Below are positions 4,868 through 10,254 of a stretch of 10,254 nucleotides of DNA, piece by piece. Below the pieces are notes generated by a model. It did no database searches. It was not told the origin of the DNA and saw nothing but the letters and a program-made list of their open reading frames with translations. The stretch comes from CAZADH01 sp964483805 (GTDB lineage: Bacteria > Muiribacteriota > Ozemobacteria > Ozemobacterales > Ozemobacteraceae). The position numbers and the translations under genes are program-made. Within the stretch, counting starts at the first letter, position 1. Each line of letters opens with the position of its first letter. Location of the stretch: contig CAZADH010000227.1 of the NCBI GenBank assembly GCA_964483805.1, positions 1-10,254 on the forward strand. Direction: 5' to 3'.

Positions 4868-5424
4868 GAAGCCCTGGTCGAAAGCGGGTGCCAACGATCG
4901 GCAACCCGGCCATCGTGGCGCTGATCGGCTACATGGGGTCGGGCAAAACGAGCGTCGGTGCCCGCGTGGCGACCTCGCTGGGCCGTCGATTCGTCGATCT
5001 CGACGCGCATATCGAAGAACGGTGCGGCCTCACCGTGGCGCGCATTTTTGCCGATTGCGGCGCCGAGCGGTTTCGCAAGATCGAGCGCCAAGAGCTGGCG
5101 CGACTTTGCCGCAACGAGCGCGGCATCGTGCTGGCCACCGGCGGCGGCATCGTCTGTCATGCCGACAACCGCCGACGCCTGCGCATACATACACTGTGTT
5201 TCTTTTTGCAGGTGCCGCCCGACGAGTTGTGGCGACGCCTCGACGTCACCGGGCAGGCGCAACGACGGCCCCTTTTTCAGCCGCACGATTACCTGGCCAT
5301 GGTGCGCCACTGGCAGGCTCGCCGTCACCTCTATCAACAGACCGCGCATCGGCGCCTCGAGGCAACCGGCCCGATCGAGCGGGTGGCAGGCGCGATCGTG
5401 GCGGCAATGGCCGCCGCGGGGTAG
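4864..5424 (+). CDS. aroK: Shikimate kinase
   Basis: Phosphorylates shikimate at the 3-hydroxyl with ATP, the fifth step of the cytoplasmic shikimate pathway to chorismate. The 186-residue length is normal. Visible motifs in order: P-loop GYMGSGKT (residues 22-29); DLD, the Mg and shikimate aspartates (Asp45, Asp47); FRKIE with the shikimate-binding Arg71; GGG (93-95); the lid arginine in RPLF (Arg135); and the C-terminal substrate arginine near RRHLYQ (153-154). Nothing essential is missing. The GTG at 4864 overlaps the stop of the preceding small ORF and has no clear ribosome binding site, as expected for coupled translation. An in-frame GTG at 4888 is an alternative that would remove eight residues. 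Confidence 0.93.
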   Translation: MRSPGRKRVPTIGNPAIVALIGYMGSGKTSVGARVATSLGRRFVDLDAHIEERCGLTVARIFADCGAERFRKIERQELARLCRNERGIVLATGGGIVCHADNRRRLRIHTLCFFLQVPPDELWRRLDVTGQAQRRPLFQPHDYLAMVRHWQARRHLYQQTAHRRLEATGPIERVAGAIVAAMAAAG

Positions 5425-5467
5425 CGAGTCTCGCAACGCCACCGGGCCGGCAAAACGCGACAAGTCG

Positions 5468-5496
5468 TTGTTGAAAACGGGCGCCCGTGCTATCGT
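5468..5496 (+). promoter_or_regulatory. Possible promoter of mazG with a palindromic spacer
   Basis: TTGTTG (5468-5473) and TATCGT (5491-5496) are 17 bp apart in the aroK-mazG gap. The boxes are moderate matches. The spacer holds a perfect 12-bp palindrome ACGGGC-GCCCGT (5477-5488), a possible operator. Readthrough from aroK is equally possible because no terminator is visible between the genes. Confidence 0.4.
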
Positions 5497-5564
5497 GTCG
5501 TCCACGCCAGACGCCGAAGACTCCTCTCGCGCCACGCGCCAAACCATGCCCCGGAGGCCGATTC

Positions 5565-6362
5565 ATGCCCGAACCGCAAGCCCTGTCACACGAAGTATTG
5601 CGTCTCGTCGAGATCATCCGCAGGCTGCGGGCGCCCGACGGCTGCCCATGGGACCGCAAACAGACCGCCGAGTCGATGAAGAAGAACCTGCTCGAAGAGG
5701 CCAACGAGGTCATCGCCGCCGTTGAGGAGGGCGACGCGCTGCATGTGTGCGAAGAACTGGGCGACCTCCTGATGATGATTGTGTTTTACGCGCAGATGGC
5801 CGAAGAGAGCGGGATGTACGACATGACCCGGGTTGCGGCCGGCATCTCCGACAAGCTGACGTCGCGGCATCCGCACATCTTTGGCGATGCGGCAAAGCTC
5901 GGCACCCCCGAAGAGGTGGTCGATGCCTGGAAGATCCTGAAGACCCAGGAAAAGGCAGATCGCAAGCGTATCGCCAACCGGATGCGCGAGGCCGCCGGGT
6001 TCACGTCGAGTCTGCGGGCGGCCAAGACCATTCAGGACGAAGCGGCGACGGTCGGCTTCGATTTCCCGAATGCGCGGGCCGCGATCGACAAGATCACCGA
6101 AGAATCACGAGAACTCGCCGCGGCTGCCGACAGTCGCGATCAAACACAGATGACCCACGAACTGGGCGACCTGCTGTTCTCGCTGGTGAACGTGGCCCGC
6201 ATGCACGGCATCGACCCTGACGCCGCGCTGCGCGGCACCAACGACAAGTTCATCGGCCGCTTCGCCAAAGTCGAGGACCACTTCGCCACCCGTGGCGGCA
6301 TGCAAGGGCAGCCAATCGAAGAACTCGACGCCGTCTGGGACCGGGTCAAGGGCGAGGAGTGA
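5565..6362 (+). CDS. mazG: Nucleoside triphosphate pyrophosphohydrolase MazG
   Basis: Hydrolyses NTPs or dNTPs to monophosphate and pyrophosphate. In known members it removes damaged or excess nucleotides and affects the (p)ppGpp-linked stress response. The ATG at 5565 follows GGAGG (5553-5557) by 7 nt, giving 265 residues, the usual length of the two-domain form. The N-terminal domain has the start signature LRAPDGCPWDRKQT (21-34), the metal motif EEANE (44-48) and EELGD (63-67), then RHPHIFG (101-107). The C-terminal domain has EESRE (179-183) and HELGDLLFSLVNVAR (198-212), and keeps all acidic metal residues. Both domains therefore look intact. It follows aroK after 140 nt. It ends convergent to the TPR gene. 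Confidence 0.95.
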   Translation: MPEPQALSHEVLRLVEIIRRLRAPDGCPWDRKQTAESMKKNLLEEANEVIAAVEEGDALHVCEELGDLLMMIVFYAQMAEESGMYDMTRVAAGISDKLTSRHPHIFGDAAKLGTPEEVVDAWKILKTQEKADRKRIANRMREAAGFTSSLRAAKTIQDEAATVGFDFPNARAAIDKITEESRELAAAADSRDQTQMTHELGDLLFSLVNVARMHGIDPDAALRGTNDKFIGRFAKVEDHFATRGGMQGQPIEELDAVWDRVKGEE

Positions 6363-6528
6363 CCACGACGAACCTCGTCGATGCCTCGACGCGAACACCA
6401 CCGAGCGACACGGAACGTTCCCGCCGAAGGGCCAATGGCACAGCACAAAAGACGGCAAATCGTTTGCCTACGATTTGATCTGGGACTGACACCTGCCCCG
6501 AACCGAAAGGGCGAGAAACCGACGCTAT
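6363..6528. other. Convergent gap between mazG and the TPR gene
   Basis: The gap holds a hairpin CGACGA-ACC-TCGTCG (6366-6380) without a T tract. A second hairpin GGCAAA-TCG-TTTGCC lies at 6454-6468. On the minus strand the second is followed by GTCTTTT, so it may be a modest terminator for the TPR gene. Short ORFs here have no ribosome binding site or recognisable composition. Confidence 0.45.
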
Positions 6529-8322
6529 CTAGCGAGAAACCTGCGCCAGCAGCGCTTCGAGCGAGGCCGTCACCGTCGGATCATGGGCGACCGCCAGCCC
6601 GTTCTTGAGAATTTCGCGGGCCTCGTCGCGCTTTTCTTGCTGCATGTAGCAACGCGCCAGGACCATGTGCGCATCGGTGTTGTTGGGGTTCGCATCGAGG
6701 GCGGTCTGCGCGTGTTCTTCGGCATCGCGCAGGTTGCCGGCATTGAGTTCGACGGCGCCGAGCAGCGACAACACCTGGGTGTTGTTCGGGCTGAGCCGCA
6801 GCGCCTGTTTGAGATGTTCCTGGGCCTGGCGGGCGTCGCCTTCGCTCCAGGTGAGGCGGGCCAGGCTGTAATAAAACTCGGGCACACTCGGGTTGCTCGA
6901 GATCGCCTGCCGCAAAAAGTCTTTGGCGCCTGACGAATCGCCAAGACGCGCCAGTTCGAGCGCCGTGCGGTACTGCAACTTTGCGTCGCGCGGATTCGCC
7001 AGCGCCTCGCGCTTCACTGCGTCGGTGGCCGAATCACTCTTGCCGGGCACGCTGTTGAGGCGGGCCCGCAAGGCCGCAAACCGGGCCTGCTGTTCGAGCA
7101 TCTGGGCCGCGGCATACCGCGAATAGGCGTCTTGCCCGGCGAGAATCTCGTCGACCTGCCGCTCGAGACGCCGGGCGTCTTTGATCAGCAGCTCGTCTTT
7201 GAGTTGCACCATGGCGATCTTGTTGGCATCGCGGGCCTTGGCAAACTCGCTATTGATGAACGCTTCGAACGCCGGCCACCACATCTTCTCTTGGGCCGAG
7301 CCCTTGGTGGTCACGTGCTGCTTGATCGCATCGAACGTGCCGCGGTCGTCTTCGCCCAAAAGGGCGCGATCGAGCAACACCGCAGTGCGAAACAGCTTGA
7401 AGGCGAGGTCGAGGCGGTTGGTCGCCTTGGCATCTTTCGCTGCGTGAAAATAGACGTAGGGCAAACAGGTGTTATCACGGTAATACTTCTCGAGGTCGGC
7501 GAGGGCCGCGTCGATCTGCTTCTCGCGACGCATGATCCGGTAGATGTAGAAGAACGGTGTCGAGTTCTTGGCGTTGAGCTCGGTGCATTTTTTGAACTCG
7601 GCGAGGGCCTCGGGCATCTTGCCGCGATCGAACAGCAACTGGGCGAGCCAAAAATGGTAATTGAAGCTCTTGGCATGGCGGGTATCGCCGGCGGCCCGCA
7701 ATTTGTCGAGGCCGGCGTCGCTGCCATCGAGCCGCATGATCTTGAACAACTGCACAAACCCTTCTTCGTACGAGGGATCGGCGGCAATGAGCTTGAGATA
7801 CGCGTCGCGCGCGATGGCCGACTCGTTGATCGCCTCGGCGCTGCGGCCCAGATACAACAGTGCCTTGTTGCGGAACAGGCCGGGAGGGGCCTGGGTCGCA
7901 AGAACCTTGAAGATGTCGTAGGCCTTGCGGAAGCGGCCCGCTGTCAGCGACACATGGCCCAGGGCGAAAATGTACTCGGGATAACCATCGCGACACGCCC
8001 GTTCGAAGGCGGCCATCGCCGCATCGTAGTTGCCCAGACCAACATGGATATAGCCGAACAACGCGTTCGTGCGCGGGTCGGCGTCTTGCTCGCGCCCCGA
8101 GAGGATGCGCAGCCCATCGAAGTATTGCCCTGCCGCAATGGCGGCATCGGCGCGGTCGAGGACTTCACCGGGGGGAATCGGCGGCTCTTTGGCAGTGCTG
8201 CCGGAACCAGACGACGTCGGGGTCGTCGGGCCGGTCCGCCCGGGGCCGGTCGATTGCTGCAGGTAGAAGAATGCCCCGCCAAGGACGAGCAGGATGATGA
8301 CCGGAACGATGATTCTGTCCAT
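6529..8322 (-). CDS. Membrane-anchored tetratricopeptide-repeat protein
   Basis: With ATG at 8322 the protein has 597 residues. It begins with an uncleaved-looking membrane anchor (MDRIIVPVIILLVLGGAFFY, about 4-20) and a Pro/Gly/Ser/Thr linker (24-50). The rest is helical repeat. N-terminal repeats start about residue 54 (VLDRADAAIAAGQYFDGLRIL; ALFGYIHVGLGNYDAAMAAFERA). The middle is less regular (about 300-430). At least four canonical TPRs occupy about 447-585, such as EFYYSLARLTWSEGDARQAQEHLKQALRLSPNN. TPRs are protein-binding scaffolds; here they would lie in the periplasm or be tethered to the inner membrane face. The partner is unknown. A GTG at 8352 would add ten residues; I prefer 8322 because AAGG lies just upstream and the anchor then starts at once. 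It diverges from the coiled-coil gene at 8559. Confidence 0.88.
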   Translation of the reverse strand: MDRIIVPVIILLVLGGAFFYLQQSTGPGRTGPTTPTSSGSGSTAKEPPIPPGEVLDRADAAIAAGQYFDGLRILSGREQDADPRTNALFGYIHVGLGNYDAAMAAFERACRDGYPEYIFALGHVSLTAGRFRKAYDIFKVLATQAPPGLFRNKALLYLGRSAEAINESAIARDAYLKLIAADPSYEEGFVQLFKIMRLDGSDAGLDKLRAAGDTRHAKSFNYHFWLAQLLFDRGKMPEALAEFKKCTELNAKNSTPFFYIYRIMRREKQIDAALADLEKYYRDNTCLPYVYFHAAKDAKATNRLDLAFKLFRTAVLLDRALLGEDDRGTFDAIKQHVTTKGSAQEKMWWPAFEAFINSEFAKARDANKIAMVQLKDELLIKDARRLERQVDEILAGQDAYSRYAAAQMLEQQARFAALRARLNSVPGKSDSATDAVKREALANPRDAKLQYRTALELARLGDSSGAKDFLRQAISSNPSVPEFYYSLARLTWSEGDARQAQEHLKQALRLSPNNTQVLSLLGAVELNAGNLRDAEEHAQTALDANPNNTDAHMVLARCYMQQEKRDEAREILKNGLAVAHDPTVTASLEALLAQVSR

Positions 8323-8558
8323 GGTATCGACCTTACCACGGCGTTTTGGCACAGATCAACAGTCAAGGAGTGATACGGCGAATATTTCGGTCTCGCACGG
8401 TGGCCCTGAACCGCGCAAAAAGGCCAAGAACGCGGAACCGTTGTGTGCAACGACCATCGTGCCGATAGTAGATGGCAGCAATCGCGATCACGATCGGGAA
8501 GCGCGGACTTCAAATCCGGGCATGCCGCACGGAATCGACGGCGAGGAGCAGCACGCTT
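8323..8558. promoter_or_regulatory. Divergent control region between TPR and coiled-coil genes
   Basis: On the plus strand TTGTGT (8441-8446) and GATAGT (8464-8469) are 17 bp apart and could drive the coiled-coil gene; both are weak. For the TPR gene I see no good promoter pair on the minus strand. A selC-like anticodon arm sequence lies at 8504-8518 but is not part of a tRNA. Confidence 0.35.
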
Positions 8559-9041
8559 ATGGAGCAACACGATACGACCCAAAACATGGAATCGCCCACC
8601 TATGCCGACACCGGCGACGCGGCAGGTTCGCCAGCGTCGGCCGCAGACAGCGGCGCAGGTGCGGGCGCGCACGCCACGGCCACCGTCTGCGATGCGACCG
8701 ACGACCGCGAGGCCGATCCCCAACCGGCGATCGACCTGGTGCAGGTTCTGGCCGCCAACCAGACGCTCTTGAAAAACCTGTATCGAAAGATCGACTCACT
8801 CGAGAACAAAGTCGTTCGCCTCGAGGTGCAGATCGAGATGCAGCGCATGCGGCATCAGCAGGAGATCAAGACGCGTCTGTTGCTCGAAGCACCTCCGGTG
8901 CCCGTGATCCCGTGGCAGCCCGACGCGGCGACCAACGCCAAAGACGCATCGTTGCTGCAGGCGAAGAAGGGCGGCTGGTTCGACAGCTTCTTTCGGCCCT
9001 GGAAACTGCGCCACAACCGGGAATCTCCGCTCGACCACTGA
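8559..9041 (+). CDS. Coiled-coil protein of unknown function
   Basis: The ATG at 8559 follows GAGGAG (8543-8548) by 10 nt, giving 160 residues. The frame is open further upstream (to 8472), but that part is not protein-like. Residues 1-55 are low-complexity and disordered, rich in Ala, Gly, Thr, Asp and Ser. Residues about 60-108 form a single long helix with heptad spacing of Leu/Ile/Val (LLKNLYRKIDSLENKVVRLE), very probably a coiled coil. Residues 110-160 hold a Pro-rich turn and an aromatic segment GGWFDSFFRPWKLR, which may touch membrane or partner. There is no signal peptide or TM segment. The gene diverges from the TPR gene, so a scaffold partnership is possible but unproven. I recognise no family. 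Confidence 0.7.
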   Translation: MEQHDTTQNMESPTYADTGDAAGSPASAADSGAGAGAHATATVCDATDDREADPQPAIDLVQVLAANQTLLKNLYRKIDSLENKVVRLEVQIEMQRMRHQQEIKTRLLLEAPPVPVIPWQPDAATNAKDASLLQAKKGGWFDSFFRPWKLRHNRESPLDH

Positions 9042-9097
9042 GGGCGCGGCGATGCTGGCCGGGTTGGCCATGCCCGGTTCCCGCGACTTCGGGATTG

Positions 9098-9141
9098 AGT
9101 GAGACCAGGGTTTCAGTGAGAGCTACCCCGTAACGTGAGAC
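9098..9141 (+). repeat. Three GTGAGA repeats upstream of the kinase promoter
   Basis: AGTGAGAC (9098-9105), AGTGAGAG (9115-9122) and CGTGAGAC (9134-9141) are spaced 17 and 19 bp apart. They end 10 bp before the -35 box at 9152. Near two-turn spacing would suit a regulator bound on one DNA face. They could also be chance. Confidence 0.35.
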
Positions 9142-9151
9142 CGAGGCCGCA

Positions 9152-9180
9152 TTGACGCGCGCCGGGTCTGGCGTTACTCT
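9152..9180 (+). promoter_or_regulatory. Sigma70-type promoter of the heptose kinase-like gene
   Basis: TTGACG (9152-9157) and TACTCT (9175-9180) are 17 bp apart. The -35 is the same as that of the M23 promoter; the -10 is weak. The start would be near 9187. The leader (to 9267) can form nested stems 9209-9213/9244-9248 and 9215-9220/9225-9230, close to the GGGAG at 9248-9252. Confidence 0.5.
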
Positions 9181-9267
9181 GCGGGGGGGAACGCGGCGAC
9201 CTGCGGCACGGGTGGGTCCGACTGCGGACCGAATCATCAGCCAACCCGGGAGCAGCCGACGACCGCC

Positions 9268-10254
9268 ATGATCATCAGCCGCACTCCATTTCGCATTTCG
9301 TTTTTCGGCGGTGGCACCGACTACCCGGCATGGTCGCGGGTGCATGGCGGCGCCGTTTTGGCGGCATCGATCAATCGCTACTGTTATCTCACGGTGCGCT
9401 ACCTGCCGCCATTTCACGACCACCGGTACCGCATCGTATATTCAAAGATCGAAAACGTGAATGCGGTCGAAGAGATCCAACACCCGGCCGTGAGGGCGAT
9501 TCTGCAGCATCTCGACATCCGTCGCGGCGTCGAGATCCACCACGACGGTGACCTGCCGGCCCGCGCGGGAATCGCGTCGAGTTCTGCGTTCACGGTCGGC
9601 CTGCTCAACGCGCTGCTCGCCCTGCAGGGGCGCATGATCGGCAAGCATGAACTCGCGCTGGCCGGCATCCATGTCGAACAGAACCTGCTGCGCGAGACGG
9701 TGGGCGTCCAAGACCAGGTGACGACGGCGTACGGTGGGTTCAATCACCTCGAGTTCCACCCGAGCGGTGAAATTTCGGTGAGGCCGGTCACCATCGGCAA
9801 GGCACGCACCACCGAACTGACCGATCGGTTGATGATGTTCTACACCCGCATCAAACGGCCGGCCGCAAGTGTGGCCGCCACCTACTACGACGACATGGTC
9901 AAGAAGACGCACGAGATGCAGGTGCTCCGCCAGATGGTCGACGAAGCGATGAAGACCCTGACCGGAACTGGCGATCTCGACCCCTTCGGCCATCTGCTGC
10001 ACGAGTCGTGGCAACTGAAGCGTGGGTTGGGCGAAGCAGTCTCGACGCCCGAGATCGACGCCATCTACGCGCGGGCCCGGGTGGCGGGGGCGTTGGGCGG
10101 CAAGGTGGCAGGAGCGGGCGGCGGCGGCTTCATGCTGTTCTTCGTGCCGGCCGGGCGCCAGCAGGCCGTCTGCGCGGCGCTCCGGGAGTTGCTTCTTGTG
10201 CCGATGGTCTTTGATTTCGGCGGCAGCCAGATCATTTTATTCGACACCGAGGAC
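9268..10254 (+). CDS. hddA: GHMP-family kinase, D-glycero-D-manno-heptose 7-phosphate kinase type, 3' end cut
   Basis: Predicted to phosphorylate C1 of heptose 7-phosphate with ATP, a step towards nucleotide-activated heptose for LPS, S-layer or capsule glycans. The frame is open from the ATG at 9268 to the window end (329 residues), close to the usual full length, so only a few residues may be missing. Visible: the N-terminal signature RTPFRISFFGGGTDYP (5-20); a substrate-side segment AVLAASINRYCYLTVRYLPP (29-48); the ATP-binding GHMP motif LPARAGIASSSAFTVG (96-111), where the usual GLGSSS reads GIASSS; HVEQNLLRETVGVQDQ (135-150), typical of this subfamily; and motif 3 GGKVAGAGGGGF (277-288). 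The GGGAG ribosome binding site is 15 nt upstream, so rather far. A related GHMP sugar kinase cannot be excluded. Confidence 0.85.
   Translation, partial: MIISRTPFRISFFGGGTDYPAWSRVHGGAVLAASINRYCYLTVRYLPPFHDHRYRIVYSKIENVNAVEEIQHPAVRAILQHLDIRRGVEIHHDGDLPARAGIASSSAFTVGLLNALLALQGRMIGKHELALAGIHVEQNLLRETVGVQDQVTTAYGGFNHLEFHPSGEISVRPVTIGKARTTELTDRLMMFYTRIKRPAASVAATYYDDMVKKTHEMQVLRQMVDEAMKTLTGTGDLDPFGHLLHESWQLKRGLGEAVSTPEIDAIYARARVAGALGGKVAGAGGGGFMLFFVPAGRQQAVCAALRELLLVPMVFDFGGSQIILFDTED

Noticed and set aside
6292..6608. Short plus-strand ORFs after mazG, one ending GKSFAYDLIWD
   Set aside because: They start inside mazG or have no ribosome binding site, and run into the antisense of the TPR gene. 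Not supported.
7132..8373. Long plus-strand ORF of 413 codons
   Set aside because: It is antisense to the TPR gene, whose repeats, anchor and composition are clearly real. The plus-strand product has no recognisable motif.
8504..8518. CGGACTTCAAATCCG matches the anticodon arm of a selenocysteine tRNA (UCA anticodon)
   Set aside because: No D arm, T arm (TTCGA motif), long variable arm or matching acceptor stem could be found on either side, so it is not a tRNA gene. A chance match, or at most a fragment.

Overview
The window is about 10 kb of GC-rich bacterial DNA with short intergenic spaces, good Shine-Dalgarno sites and sigma70-type promoters. Four genes start with a signal peptide and two encode membrane-anchored proteins. 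Two encode predicted peptidoglycan hydrolases, and a heptose-phosphate kinase-like gene is also present. This fits a Gram-negative, probably little-sampled or uncultured lineage. I cannot name the phylum from the sequence. I see no rRNA, tRNA, insertion sequence, CRISPR array or phage gene.

Layout. (1) 2-484: the 3' end of a class I SAM-dependent methyltransferase. (2) 533-1740: a strong promoter, a long and highly structured leader, a secreted M23 (LytM-type) peptidase and a textbook terminator. (3) 1741-2472: mostly non-coding. It holds a T11G8 homopolymer junction and a very small minus-strand unit: a sigma54 (-24/-12) promoter, a 34-codon ORF with its own ribosome binding site, and three hairpins after the stop. 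A palindrome lies at enhancer distance upstream. (4) 2473-3716: a minus-strand two-TM protein diverging from a secreted Gly/Asn-rich protein that ends in a perfect terminator. (5) 3762-5424: an extended -10 promoter, then an NlpC/P60-like secreted hydrolase, a 55-aa exported peptide and shikimate kinase aroK. The last two overlap as GTGA. (6) 5565-6362: mazG. (7) 6529-8322, minus: a membrane-anchored TPR protein. (8) 8559-9041: a coiled-coil protein diverging from it. (9) 9152-end: a promoter and a GHMP kinase of the heptose-7-phosphate kinase (HddA) type, cut by the window end.

How the genes fit together. Most of the window concerns the cell envelope: two cell-wall hydrolases, several exported or membrane proteins of unknown function, and sugar or lipid modification at both ends (methyltransferase, heptose kinase). 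aroK and mazG are housekeeping genes set among them. The parts least explained by ordinary annotation are the sigma54-driven mini-gene with its structured tail, and the leader RNA of the M23 gene. In that leader one strand segment can pair with either of two downstream segments.
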